DNA of 64,000 bases from Brasenia schreberi (lineage: Eukaryota; Streptophyta; Magnoliopsida; Nymphaeales; Cabombaceae): the NCBI GenBank assembly GCA_036023115.1, contig JAYKKT010000059.1:4449501-4513500 (forward strand). The letters are read 5' to 3'. Numbering within the stretch: position 1 is the stretch's first letter; each line of letters starts with the position of its first letter. Both the position numbers and the translations under genes were made by a program. The notes below the pieces were generated by a model. It searched no databases, was not told the DNA's origin, and saw nothing but the letters and a program-made list of their open reading frames with translations. Shown piece by piece: positions 1 through 12,146 of this stretch.

Positions 1-734
1 TTCAATCATAGTGACAAACCGCAACTGGCAATCCAATGATCCATTGTAACTTTAGAATGAAGTCCCTCATTAAAAAGCAAAAATTGGAATTGGAAAATCA
101 TGTGGTAGAGATTTATAACGAAACTATGCTTCATGTCCCCATAATATATGCAGCTAATACAAATAAAATATTTAGCTCAGCAAAATGTGCTAGATTTGCC
201 CAAAATTCAATGTGAACTAGCTCATGTAACTAGCATCCTTCTCATCATCCCATTCAATACATGTAGGAAATTGATGAGTGGCGAGTTGTGAAGATATCAT
301 ACCTCCAAGCGGGGAATCATGGCTGGGGGGGGGGGGGGGGGGGGTGGTGGATAAGCATATAAGGAGGGAGAAGGGAGGACGGAAAGAGCTTGAGGCAGAG
401 AAGGATACAAAGAGCCGTACATGCATCTAGTTTTTTTATATGTATCGGCTTGATGATGGGTCATGATTCCTTTTCGTGTTCACCCTGGGTGACATGAGAA
501 AATTTGGGTTGTGTTTGAGTTGGATTGACCTGAATGTGTCATGAACATGGCCCAAAGCATGAAATGATTGACAATTCCGGATAATACAAAACCTGACAGA
601 AAACGACCCAGAAGGTCTCTTTTGTTTCGTATAGTCGTGTTTCGGGTTGACCTGCTTTTGTTGGGTGAGATAAAGTTCAGCTAATAGCCTATCGTTTGAA
701 AAACTTGTAGACTTTGCTTTTTGTTATCATGGAG
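1..734. other. Gene-free flank with poly-G run
   Basis: No coding region is recognisable. The only clear feature is an uninterrupted run of 20 G at 325-344. The stretch from about 477 to 660 is rich in words such as GGGTTGACC, as seen in some degraded plant DNA transposons, but no ends could be defined. Confidence 0.5.
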
Positions 735-822
735 AAGGCTGAAGGGTATGCATACCCCAAGTTTCGAACTCACGACCTGCAACTTATAAGTTCTCCAGCC
801 AGGTGAGCTCTTTTATGGGTGC
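735..822 (-). mobile_element. tRNA-like SINE, family A, copy 1
   Basis: On the minus strand this reads as a box A-like block (GCTCACCTGGCTGG), then a block resembling CACAAGTTGAAGGTCATGAG with a box B-like GAGTTCGAxxC core, then GGGCATGCAT. The same order recurs at eleven other places in this window, which identifies a dispersed tRNA-derived short element. This copy is diverged and its ends are approximate. Confidence 0.55.
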
Positions 823-991
823 ACGAAACTGTGGACTATTTTCATAAGAAGTGGGATAACCTTTTTGTCTTCCAAAATTAAAATGAGGTGGATGCTCACC
901 TCAAGGAAATGTGGATCCGCCATTGACAAAGAACGAGCTTTTATCTCCAAAGTTGATAACCTTTCCGTTGTCGCTTGATCCACCGCACCTG

Positions 992-1137
<146 letters not shown>

Positions 1138-1365
1138 GTTCTAAATGCATAATTTATTTTGGTGTATAAACATTTTCATTATTTGATTGACAGTGAAGTA
1201 TTGAATAAAAAAGTAAATAATTACTATTATACTTTGGACACATCTCATTTAATATATCATATGCATTAAATCATTTTTGTTTTATCATTGTTATGCATTA
1301 TATCATATGCATTAAATGATGAAGATGTTTATACAAGATTATACATCTTAGAAACACTACTCTTC

Positions 1366-1715
1366 TCTCTCTAACTCAAATTAATTACAAATCATTGTGA
1401 TGAACCTAGCGTGAATGAACATACTTTCTATTGTTTTGCATTCCTTATTTTTTACTCATCATAAAATTATAGTAATTTAGAAAGTTTTTATAAGTTTGAC
1501 AATCAATAAATTTTTAACTCTTAATTTACAATGAGAACATGGAGATTGAATTAAAGGTATCATTGTACTTTTATACTTTACTTAACATGTTCACCTTTTA
1601 CTTTTTTAAGAAATAAATATAATTTAAAAAGTTATAAAAATGTTTTGAAAGAATATGATTGATAATCATATTATCCTAAAAAAACAAATGGTGCACATGA
1701 GTAAACAAGTATCCA

Positions 1716-1787
<72 letters not shown>

Positions 1788-1930
1788 ATATATATAGAGA
1801 GAGAGAGGTAGAGAAAGTGATCATTCTTCTCCTAATCAAATTAATTGGCCTATTTAAATCACTGTTATGAGCCTAGCCTGAATTAGCATACTTTATATTG
1901 TTTTGCATTCCTTATTTTTTGCTCATCTTA
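1366..1930. repeat. Diverged direct duplication flanking a (TC)n microsatellite
   Basis: Segments at about 1366-1465 and 1818-1930 share the same order of words (TCAAATTAATT, ATCACTGTTATGAGCCTAGC and the exact TATTGTTTTGCATTCCTTAT), with perhaps a quarter of bases changed. Each lies just after a CT/TA/GA microsatellite; the second tract is at 1719-1808. This looks like two copies of one unnamed repeat that includes the microsatellite. Confidence 0.55.
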
Positions 1931-2235
1931 ATATATACTAATTCATAGAGTTCTAGATAAGCTCAACAATCACTAAATTTCTATACTCTTTTGCAGTTTT
2001 TAGGAATTTTTTAAATTAAACCTCTAGGGTATTTGAAATTTCGGTAATGACTTGATTAGAAAGTTGATTCCACCAACATTGAGGTAAGACGAGATCTCCA
2101 CCCCATCCAAAATCTAAAGTTCAAAAGAAACACTATAGCTTACATCTTATACTGTGAGCTTAAAACATACTTCGCCCTATCCTAAACTGCTCTATGGTTT
2201 ATTCACCTCACCTTATAAGAATTTTTAGATATGCT

Positions 2236-2260
2236 AAGAGAGAGAGAGAGAGAGAGAGAG
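2236..2260. repeat. (AG)n microsatellite
   Basis: About 12 uninterrupted AG units. Nothing else is recognisable between 1931 and 2990. Confidence 0.9.
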
Positions 2261-2995
2261 AAAATTCCATGTTGTGATACAATTTTAGAGGGATTCAATG
2301 ACCTCACCTACGAGCGGAACCTCCTCAAGCATTTAAAGCAGTAGGATCTACAAATTTTTTGGGCATTTAAGGCTAATTCCATGTAATTTACCATAGCTAA
2401 CTTTGTTGCTGGGGAAGAAGAAACAAGAAAAAGGGGAGTACGATTGCCCACAGAGGGTTTTAAAACATGAATGATTTTTGTTTTTCGTTGTATATCTATT
2501 TCTTTGTTGTATACAGATGTTTATTTATACCCTACTTCCCATCCTTGTGATTTTCTCTTTGTGTTTTCCGTTAAAACCATATCAAATGTAAGAGATTTTT
2601 GCAACTTTATGAAAGCAAAAACAATTTTGGTTTAAAGTTTTTATCTTTAAAATGTAAAACATCTTATGAAATTTGAGAAGAGGGAACTTCTTCCTATATT
2701 TTATGGATTCAGTTATTAGTGCCAAAAGTGTATCAATAACTTACATCTCCGAGCCAATTTATGATACACGGGTTTTGCCCCCACTATTTCTTGGTTTTCA
2801 AATTATACCATTTTTAAGTTGCAAGCGAACTTGAAATTTTTTCCCTGCATAACAATCATTATAGTATATTTTCACACTAAAACTCTAAGCATATCTCAAA
2901 ACCATGTGTATAACATGTTTTATAAAAGGATCATTTGGTGCTCCGTACCCATTAGAGCAGTGCAATTTTCGCAGGTGTAATTTTTGCGTTCCATA

Positions 2996-3166
2996 TTAAT
3001 GTTTGCTGTTACATATCTGCAGGCATATTAAATCACTCGCTCCCCATTTAAATATTGCAGAGCGAGTAGGCAGCCGACTGTGAGCAATCTGCCAGGCACA
3101 AAATTTAACTCCTTCCGCCACATCTAATCTCCAAGATTTTATCCCACAATGATGGAGTTTGTTGAA
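2996..3166 (-). pseudogene. LINE-type reverse transcriptase zinc-binding (zf-RVT) relic
   Basis: Minus-strand translation contains VKFCAWQIAHSRLPTRSAIF followed by KWG and two closely spaced cysteines (ICLQIC). This matches the zf-RVT segment found downstream of reverse transcriptase in plant L1-type LINEs, typically VKFFxWxxxxxRLPTRxxLxxxG then CxxC. No reverse transcriptase remains beside it, so it is a short relic. It is a different lineage from the RTE-like elements elsewhere in the window. Confidence 0.5.
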
Positions 3167-3370
3167 GGTGCGTTGCTTTGAAGCAGAGAATAAGCACTTT
3201 TTACTGCAAACGATCCATATACGGCCATCAATTAGATGAGTGGGTCGTGGCCCGTGGGATCGGTGTTGCATAGCTTCTTTATGATCTCTCAATGAAGACG
3301 ACCTTCTAATGTGTGTCAATCCCCGGTACCTTGTTGCGTCGCCATGCCGTTGACATCGTATATCCAGGTC

Positions 3371-3371
<1 letters not shown>

Positions 3372-3424
<53 letters not shown>
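3372..3424. repeat. (TA)n(GA)n microsatellite
   Basis: TA tract followed directly by GA tract, the same junction type as at 1107 and 47912. Confidence 0.93.
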
Positions 3425-3926
3425 TAAATCTCAACCGTTCACATCATTCAATCATCCACTACCAAAAAATTGATTTTAAAAACCAAAAAATTCATGTCTT
3501 TCTGTACTTTATTCTCACATACACTTTGAATTTTTTTAATTTAAAATTCAATATGATGAGATTCGGCACTTAAGCACATATTGGGTTCTCTCTTTACGTA
3601 TGTGTATATACATATGGGTATTTTCTTAGTTGTGTAAAATTGAAAACGAAGATTATTCCAATTCTCAACCAAGAAACTTTCTGACCTCTCTTTCTTCCAA
3701 TGAATCTTTATTTTGCATTATAATCAGAAAGATAAAGCTAGAGCATGAAGCTGGGCTGCTTTGAATTTAAATGCACCACAGGACAAGAAAGATCGAAATG
3801 GCAACGCAACAAGGCCTTCCCAACCTAGCATGGGAAAGGCATCGTTTTAAACACATGTTTAAGCATGTTTAGCTGGTCTTAAGGGCTACACTTTTGTTCT
3901 TCTTTTTCTTTTTTCTGTTTTGTGAT

Positions 3927-4015
3927 ACGGTGGGAGGGAATGCATGCTACTGAAGTTCTGACCTTCAACTTGTGAGTAGACCCCGTAGCCAGGTGAGCTG
4001 CTGCTCCTTGTGATG
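3927..4015 (-). mobile_element. tRNA-like SINE, family A, copy 2
   Basis: The minus strand carries AGCTCACCTGGCTACGGGGT (box A-like), CTCACAAGTTGAAGGTCAGA (box B-like) and a GCATGCAT block. It is one of the better conserved copies in its tRNA-like half. Confidence 0.65.
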
Positions 4016-4125
4016 CTAAATTTTCATTTAACAGCTCAAGGAGCTATTACTCTCCTAACTTGTCAACTCAGAAGAACCTTCAACTTGAAGGTCCCAAGTT
4101 CCCTATGAGGGTATGAATAATGGGG

Positions 4126-4316
4126 TCAATCAATAATAGCCCTCGATCGAATAGTTGAGATTAGTTTTAATAACGAAGTCAACCAATAGTGATCCTTGAT
4201 TAAATAGTTCAAATTAGTTTTAATAGATATAAATAATTCACATCCTCCAATCAATAATAACCTTTGATCGAAGAGTTGAAATTAGTTTCGATAGATATGA
4301 ATAATCTGTATCCTCC
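4126..4316. repeat. Three diverged tandem units of about 53-69 bp
   Basis: Units at about 4126, 4179 and 4248 each read roughly CAATCAATAATAxCC, TTGATCGAAxAGTT, AAATTAGTTTTxATAGAT, and the last two end in CATCCTCC or TATCCTCC. This is a short minisatellite lying directly against the next microsatellite. Confidence 0.6.
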
Positions 4317-4318
4317 AA

Positions 4319-4321
<3 letters not shown>

Positions 4322-4360
<39 letters not shown>

Positions 4361-4387
4361 TACATATATACATATATACATATATAC

Positions 4388-4419
<32 letters not shown>

Positions 4420-4500
4420 GTGTATATATGTATATATGTATATATATATATATGTATATATATATATGTATATATGTATATATGTATATATATATATATA

Positions 4501-4539
<39 letters not shown>
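4322..4539. repeat. Complex microsatellite (TA)n / (TATACA)n / (TATATG)n / (GT)n
   Basis: About 218 bases made only of TA, TATACA, TATATG and finally GT units. The overlapping open frames on both strands are not genes. Confidence 0.95.
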
Positions 4540-4541
<2 letters not shown>

Positions 4542-5008
4542 CAAGCCAACTGTCCGAAGATGTGATCATCGACTATGATTATCAAACTGTTCAAGCATGG
4601 TTGAGGCACAATCAAATACCACCGCCCTTAAGACGGTCTCCAGGGTTGATAACTACTCTTACTACACGGTGCATTGCCCCTCCACCAAGGTTTGTGGATC
4701 TTAATAAGCAGTCGAGCCAAATTCGGATCCGAAGCAAAATTTCGAAAGTCATATTTGCATGATCTTCACCTTTAAGACTCAAGACGCAAACTTTTTTTCA
4801 TGGGTTTTGGATTGGGTCAAACCCGATCCCCTGACACTAACCTAGGGAACCGAGATCACAATATTATCCGGACCTGTGCAACCTTGACCCGAATAGGATG
4901 GGAAATACTCGACGAGTTTGCATTAAGGCATGAGAGAAAAGGTGATATGACTTGATACCTAACTCATATATAAGTATGGAAGCTTGGTATATGCTAACAG
5001 CATTACAT

Positions 5009-5181
5009 GCAAATGCATTTAAACAAATATCTACCCTCCAATTTAAAAGATGAATGGTTAATATTTTAGTTTTGAACTCGGACTTTTCAATTATACTTAA
5101 CTTAAAAGTAAATTTGGTATTTTTAATTCAAATCTTAACTATTTATTTTTAAATTGAATATTGGTATTTATTTGTATTTGC
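5009..5181. mobile_element. Possible small MITE with imperfect inverted ends
   Basis: The left end (GCAAATGCATTTAAACAAAT then CAATTTAAAAGATGAATGGT) and the reverse complement of the right end (GCAAATACAAATAAATACC then CAATTTAAAAATAAATAGTT) align over about 55 bases with gaps. The 170-bp span is AT-rich. No convincing target duplication was found, so this may be an ordinary imperfect palindrome. Confidence 0.3.
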
Positions 5182-5476
5182 TAACGTCTATCATGCATTA
5201 TATATACATATAAATATGTCCCTTTTCTATCCCGTATCAGAGATGTTGTCGGAGAACTTCAACCGGTATCTGCCCCCATTAAGGTTTGGGTCGGGTCCGT
5301 GTAGAGGTATATGGTCCCCGACCCGACCCATTGCAATCCCCACACTGACCACACCAATTGGGACTTCCGTCCGCGACGCAGAAATTCAAATAGTTGACGT
5401 TGCAGAAAGAAAATAAGCTGGGAAGGGCATTTTCGTGCTTCTTTTTGCCCCCGCTCTCTCTCCCTCTCGCATAAGA

Positions 5477-5479
<3 letters not shown>

Positions 5480-5514
<35 letters not shown>
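5480..5514 (+). promoter_or_regulatory. (CT)n tract in the putative importin-alpha leader
   Basis: A pure CT run lies about 200 bases upstream of the importin-alpha start codon. It is followed by GATTAG|GTACGA at 5530/5531, a plausible donor for a leader intron ending at the TAG at 5697. CT-rich leaders are common in plant housekeeping genes. The transcription start itself cannot be placed. Confidence 0.5.
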
Positions 5515-5517
<3 letters not shown>

Positions 5518-5712
5518 TCCGTCCGATTAGGTACGAAATCTCTCGTATGCCTGTTGGTTATTTCTGTTCTCCTTGATCTCTTCACTTCTCAAAGTTTTAG
5601 GGCTTCTTTTTGCCATTTCTCTGAGTTTTTGATTGGGGGTTTAGGGTTTGCGGTTGTTGATTTGTGCTATTCAACTTTGTGGATGTGATTTCGGTAGGTG
5701 TGAGTGTCAACC

Positions 5713-8700
5713 ATGTCTCTGCGGCCGAGTGCCCGGACGGAGGTCCGCAAGAAGAGCTACAAGGTTTCTGTGGACGCTGATGAAGCCAGGAGGAAGAGGG
5801 AGGACAATATGGTGGAAATCAGGAAGAACAAGAGGGAAGAAAATCTATTGAAGAAGAGGAGGGAGGGAATGCAGTCTCAGGCCTACGTCCCGACGCTGCA
5901 GGCGACCGCCATGGAGAAGAAGGTGATTCTTTGGTGGATTGCTCCCTTCGTATTTGCTTCTGTTTGTTCGGGAATTGTTGCTCTTTATCTTTCTTGATTG
6001 CGTCTTACTTTGTCATTTGGAAGTCACGACTGCGACGAAATTTGACCCACTTTTTGGAATTTTGATGGGCTAGTAACCTAAGCCTTTGAAAGCTTCAATT
6101 TGTTCTATGGGATGAATTGATTATGATTCTGTTTTGGATCCGTTGTGTAATTAAATCTACTTGAACGAGATACTAAGAATCCGAGTTCTGTTACCGGCAA
6201 TAGCTTGTATATTTCGTGGATTTCTCATTTCTTATCTTGAATGTTTTGGTTTTCAATAGTTGGAGACTCTTCCTGCTATGGTTGCGGGGGTGTGGTCCGA
6301 CGAGAGCAGTGTGCAGTTGGAGGCGACTACGCAATTCAGGAAGCTTCTATCTATAGGTACTTTTAGGGTTGTGCGGTATTTATCTTTTTGTCATTTTGTG
6401 TTTTTTCTTGTATTTGTGCTGTTTGTTGCTTGTATATAATTTTCCTTTCCCTCCCTATGCTTTCCATTATTGTCCCTCGATGAGCAGAGCGTAGCCCTCC
6501 CATTGAAGAAGTTATTCAATCTGGTGTTGTTCCCCGGTTTGTTCAGTTCCTGACGCGATCAGATTTCCCCCAGCTGCAGGTTTTATTTTATTCGTTATTG
6601 GTGGATTGCAATGCGTTCTTATATGCGAGAGAACTCTCTCTTCATGGGATTTAATTCTATTTTCTGTTGCAGTTCGAGGCAGCGTGGGCTCTGACGAACA
6701 TTGCTTCCGGAACTTCAGAGAATACCAGAGTTGTGATTGATCATGGGGCCGTTCCCATTTTTGTTCAGTTGCTTCAGTCGCCTAGCGATGATGTCAGGGA
6801 ACAGGTAGTTCTCTTACTATCTTTTAGACCGTCATACTCGATTTGTGGTTTTTGGATGTGAATTTGTCTTGTTTATGCGGTTGTTGTTAGGCTGTGTGGG
6901 CATTGGGAAATGTCGCGGGTGACTCTCCAAAATGTCGAGATTTGGTGCTTGGCTATGGTGCTTTACTCCCATTGTTGGCCCAACTAAATGAGCACGCAAA
7001 GCTTTCCTTGTTGAGAAATGCAACCTGGACTCTCTCGAACTTTTGCAGGGGAAAGCCACAACCTCCCTTTGAGCAGGTTCGTATATCTGAAACTCCCTTC
7101 TTATTGGCCTTGTGTTTAATTGCCTTGTAGTTAGTTGTCTTCCTTGTTGGTGCAGACCAAACCTGCACTTCCTGCACTCCAGAGACTCATCCACTCAACG
7201 GATGAGGAGGTGCTAACGGATGCCTGCTGGGCGCTCTCTTATCTGTCGGATGGAACAAATGACAAAATACAGGCTGTCATTGACGCTGGAGTCTGCTCCA
7301 GGCTTGTAGAGCTTCTTCTGTATGTTGTCTTTTCTTTATGTATTTTCAAGTTTTAATAACTTAATGGCCCCGTTGGGGTGTAGCTCACTGGCTGGGGGGG
7401 TGGCTCTCTGACAGAAAGTCAGGATCTCATTACCCGAGTGTGCATCTAGTGCTGTCTGACTAACCCCATCTTGTCTATCAAGAAGGGAAAAAAGTTTTAT
7501 TAACTTAATATAAACCCATCCATGGTGTCAGAAACATTCAGGTATTCATTTTGTTTTGATGTTTTGGTTGTTGGCTTTAGTTAACTGCATATCTTATCTT
7601 GTACAATTGTTCGTTGCTTTTCCAGCCATCCGTCACCTTCAGTGCTTATTCCTGCACTTCGTACGGTTGGAAACATTGTTACTGGGGATGATCAACAAAC
7701 CCAGGTTGATACCTATGTCGTATTATCAACTAGTTTGCTGCTGATACTTGTTGACTGCTAGTAGATGACTAGTTGCTTGCTCTGAAGCGTGATAAATAAT
7801 AAACATTTTAAATTCTCCATTAAATTTCTGTTTTGTTTGTGTCCTGTCTCCTGATTGTCCAAACGAAGTAGCTACACATCCTCTTCCTTTTTGGGACTTT
7901 GTATGGTCCTAAGTGCAAGTTTGTCATTTGCTCATTTTTTATTGAATAATCAATAATTGATTTGAGTAGAAAATCTCAAAACAAGCTTCTGATGTCTGAC
8001 GGCTGATACCTATAACAACAGTGAATGCTGGAGATTTACATGGTCTGTAAGCATAATGGGCAGGGATGCCCATAGCTTTGATGTCATAACCGTTTCACAA
8101 GCTATAATGTTCCCCTTGATACTGCTTTATTATTTTGTATGGAACGATTTGTGAAACGCATACTTCAAGAGATTTGAACCCATATGCATCATCATCATCC
8201 ATGTCTTAGGACATGTTCATCTAACCATCATCGTAGTGACATTGCTGGAGTTGTTCATCCAGCCATCACCAGAGTGACGTTTCTGGAAATCACAATGAGA
8301 TAATATTTTAAAAGACATCAGGTGATAAAGTTTTGGTTTCCTGTGTGTACTGTGATATTTCTTGGACACGTTCTTCATGGTTGTTTTGTCAAAGGATCAA
8401 GTGCTATTACTGGAATCTTTTGGAAGATGCTCATGCATGACCATTGGATCAATCTCCACCAGGTATCCCATAGTAAAGTGGGTTTGGTGTCTTGGTATCC
8501 CATGCATAGGCTGCAATTATGTTTCACGTGATATCTTCCTTGTGGTGGTGTTTTAGTAAAGCGTACTTAATGTTTTGGTGTCTCGTGCGGTGACCTAAGT
8601 GTTTTCTTGGTTGACCATGTTTAAGATGGCATAAGCATCTTTCTTTGGGGACTATGTTTAAGATTCACTTGGTTCTTCCACTTTTCCTTTGCTCAAGCAT

Positions 8701-11700
8701 GCAAGTAGAAATTCTATGAAAAAAGAAGATGTTCTTTCACATGACATAAGATTGATCACAACAGGGACTAACTGCCGATGCAGCTAGGTCACCTGGTTTG
8801 TGAGAAGGCTTGGTTTTGGTTATAATTTGGATAGCTGTTGTTCTGTGATTCTTTTGTTTGTGAGTGTTTTTTTTAGTTTTTTTATCTGATTGGTAGTGCT
8901 AGGTGAAAAGTTTTATCTTAATATTGGCTATGGAGAATGCCTGCGTTTAGTATTACTTTTAAACTTTTTTGTTTATGCAAAAAGTTGAGTACAGCATCAC
9001 AGTTGTAACAGTTTGGGTGAAATTTGTCTCTGGAACTTATGAGTGGATATAAGCTGTATCATTGTTTGTTTGTTGGGATGATTTTTCCCAGCAACTTGGT
9101 ATATTGAATATTGTTTAGCTCGTTTTATTTGTCTTGTTAGGATTTATTATGAAAGGTTTTCTCCTTACGGGCGATGATACAAGTAACCCACTAAAATCCA
9201 TTGCAGTTTCTCCTGATTCTGTTAAGAATTAGATCTCGCTTGGAATAGCTGTCAGGGAGTCCAATTTAGAGATTGTGAAGGGGCTTAAGAAACCTTGTAT
9301 ATGGACCATACTCGCTTCAATGCAAAATAGAAAGGAATGTCAAAAGGTCGAGTGGTTAGATCGGAAGTAGATACTTTCAAAGTAAAAGGGGAAAAGAAAA
9401 GGTTGGAGTGGAAGAGTCAAAGTTGAAAAGAGAATCCCTCACGGTAGCCCACCTAAACAGTGTTTTACCCTAGATGTCCGCTCGACTGCTGCCCCTCAAT
9501 GCATTTCAGGGAGAATTAGATAGCTCTAGGTTCAAGTGATATTTTACCAGGATGATCTTGGATTTAAGTCAAACCTACTTCAAGGTAATCCTTTGGGACA
9601 CTTTCGTACTGCTCTTGGATCTAGAAATGAATAACCAGTGCACATGGAACCATCTCCTTATCTTCCTACAACAACAACTACTAAGCCTTTTCTCATACTA
9701 GATGGGGTTGGCTACATGGATTCTTTGTTTCCAGAGTCCTATTATGTGTCATGCTAGCAGTTAACTCAGTATAAATTAGATCATTCTTTATAGCTTCTTT
9801 TCAACACTTTTGTGGTCATCCTCTTCTTTTTTTAACATTTTCACAATCTATCTCCTTATCTTCCTCCTTCTCTTCCTATAAGGGGAAAATATGGTGGACT
9901 AACTGTGAGATCCATCAGTTGGTAAAAGAGTGCAATGCAGAAAAATGCATGTTGGGTGCTTTGAAACAGTTCAAAACTTTTCGATCAGAATTAGTTTGAT
10001 CTGTTTTATCAAGGAGGTCATTATTCGAGTCCATATAGCTCTATGTTATGTCATATATATTTTTTTATTATTCTGTTGGATTTTCTGCCCTGATGGTGGT
10101 CCAGAATGAACAGTGGGAGAGAATCCAGGAGAACCCTCCTTCCTCCCCATGCCTATTTCGGCCTTCCCCTATCAGGCAGATGATGGGAAAGGCTATGAGC
10201 CTATAGTGTAGACTCTTCTCAGTTACGAGCCTTCAAGTGCTCTGTTTTCCTATTACATCTGCAAAAGCCTACTGCTACCTTATGGTTGTAACCTGTGCAC
10301 AGTAATCTAAGCACTTTGAGTTGCATTCCGTTTAACTTTACTTTATAGAGGCCACTTTTTACGCCATTGGTTGAATTTAGTGACATTAGTATATCATTTG
10401 CTCTGATACGTGAGTCCAGTCATGTTACTTTTTACATAGATGCATTTTTATAATTGACCTTTCGAGCTTGCCACATGCATCTTGCACAAGTTGAAGTTAG
10501 GGAGTTGTGGTTCTCATGTTGAAGTAGTTTAGCAGATTTTCAGTGGTTGGGTTTCACGAGTTTGTAGGTTGGAGCAGATTTTTCTGTATGTGTATCTTGC
10601 TTTTGGCTTCTCTTTCACTTTGTATCTGTCATACATGCGTTTACCTTTCCTATGTGCTTCAATCAGGTGTTGCCCTTTTGGTCCCACTTTTGGTCTTATT
10701 AAGAAGATGGCTCCTAAAAGAGAACAATTTGCCATCCATTAGTTAATTCTTTTGCTTTATTTTGAGTGTTGCCTCCTGCAGTCTTATGAACTATTGCTGT
10801 TAGTGTTATTCTAGAATGCTGCAAATGCTGCGCCTTATGTGCTATGGCATGCTTGTTTCACTGAATTTTACATGGATCTTCAAGCTTTTTAGAATCTGAA
10901 TCAATTTGTTGGGCAGCTGAAGTAAAGGTGAAAAAGGATACAAATCTGCCACGTTAGCTTCAGAAGCTATAGGAGAGTTGAGTTTAATCTCAAGGGGTCT
11001 GGAAGGGATTCACTGGAGAGTTAATTCTTTATGCGCACATTAATCCTTTCCATTGGCGAAATCAGACATGCATATCTGCTTTTGATGTTTTAGGTTGCGT
11101 TTGACCAAGTTTATGAATCAAAATGACGGTTGGTTTTATTTTGTGGTTTCAGTATGTTATCGATCACCAATCACTTCCCTGCCTGCTGAATCTTTTGACA
11201 CACAACCATAAAAAGAGCATAAGGAAAGAAACTTGCTGGACGATTTCAAACATCACTGCTGGCAATAAGCAACAGATACAGGTACACAGCCATTTGCCCT
11301 CAAATTTCTTCAGAAGATTGGCGTGGTTAGACATTTGGAAAGGCTAAATCGTCAGTTAGATGCTGTCAGATCTTCAATGGTGAACACTTTAAAGAAGGGC
11401 ATGTAACGATAAAATATGATCTGGCTTTCCTGGAGTTTGTCAAAATTGAGCTCAATGGGGACTAAGAATCCATGTAGCTGATCTTTCTTATTGTGTTAAA
11501 AAGCCTGCTTTCGGTTTTTGCTTCTCTCCTTCACTGGTTCTAATTTGATATAGTGGTTGCAGGCTGTCATTGATGCAGATATCATTGGTCCACTTATCCA
11601 CTTGCTTCAAACAGCAGAGTTTGATATCAAGAAGGAAGCGGCCTGGGCAATCTCGAATGCCACCTCTGGTGGTACACATGAGCAAATAAAGTATGTGATC

Positions 11701-12146
11701 TGGGGTTTCAGTATGAAAGGCAATGACTTGTTTCCTATATTTATATGTATATCTGTTGCTTTTCTTATCTCAGGTATTTGGTGGCTAAGGGTTGCATCAA
11801 ACCATTGTGTGATCTTCTGGTGTGCCCTGACCCAAGAATTGTGACCGTTTGTCTTGAAGGACTAGAGAACATATTGAAGGTTGGGGAAGCGGAAAAGAGC
11901 ATGGGCAACACTGGGGATGTTAATGCATTCGCCCAATTTATTGACGATGCTGAGGGACTGGAGAAGATTGAAAACTTGCAGTCTCATGACAATGCTGAGA
12001 TCTATGAGAAGGCTGTAAAAATTCTTGAGACCTATTGGCTGGAAGAGGAAGACGAAGTGCTGGATTCTGGTGACCAGCCACAGCCTGCTTTCCGATTTGG
12101 GGAGGCTCAACTTCCGCCCCAGGGTGCTAGATTCAATTTCTCTTGA
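5713..12146 (+). CDS. IMPA: Importin subunit alpha (nuclear import receptor)
   Basis: Adaptor that binds classical nuclear localisation signals and couples cargo to importin-beta for import through nuclear pores. Ten coding exons join in frame: 5713-5922, 6260-6356, 6488-6579, 6673-6804, 6891-7076, 7156-7319, 7626-7704, 11153-11281, 11563-11690 and 11774-12146, giving 529 codons, close to the family's usual 530 or so. Residues 1-70 hold the basic importin-beta-binding domain (RRKRED, KKRR). Then come armadillo repeats with the cargo-binding WxxxN pattern ([68 protein letters not shown]), followed by an acidic tail (LEEEDE). All introns are GT-AG. Intron 7 is 3.4 kb and contains a truncated LINE. 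The start lies in the context CAACCATGTCT and opens [17 protein letters not shown], typical of plant members. No lesion was seen. Which paralogue it is cannot be said. Confidence 0.96.
7371..7492 (+). mobile_element. tRNA-like SINE, family C, copy 1 (importin-alpha intron 6)
   Basis: Contains a box A-like GTAGCTCACTGGCTGG and a box B-like GTCAGGATCTCATTACCC, then GTGCATCTAGTGCTGT and a purine-rich end (AAGAAGGGAAAAAAG). The same order recurs at 15788. It lies inside the intron and does not touch exons. Confidence 0.5.
9668..9849 (-). mobile_element. 5'-truncated RTE-like LINE tail with target duplication
   Basis: Starts with the reversed LINE tail (ACAACAACAACTACTAAGCC) and holds only the last 180 or so bases of the element, in intron 7 of importin-alpha. 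It is flanked by an exact 16-base duplication, ATCTCCTTATCTTCCT, at 9652-9667 and 9850-9865. This is the mark of target-primed reverse transcription, and the 5' truncation is typical of LINEs. Confidence 0.88.

Noticed and set aside
6832..7194. 120-codon minus-strand frame across importin-alpha exon 5
   Set aside because: It is the antisense of a well-supported exon, crosses two introns and has no family signal.
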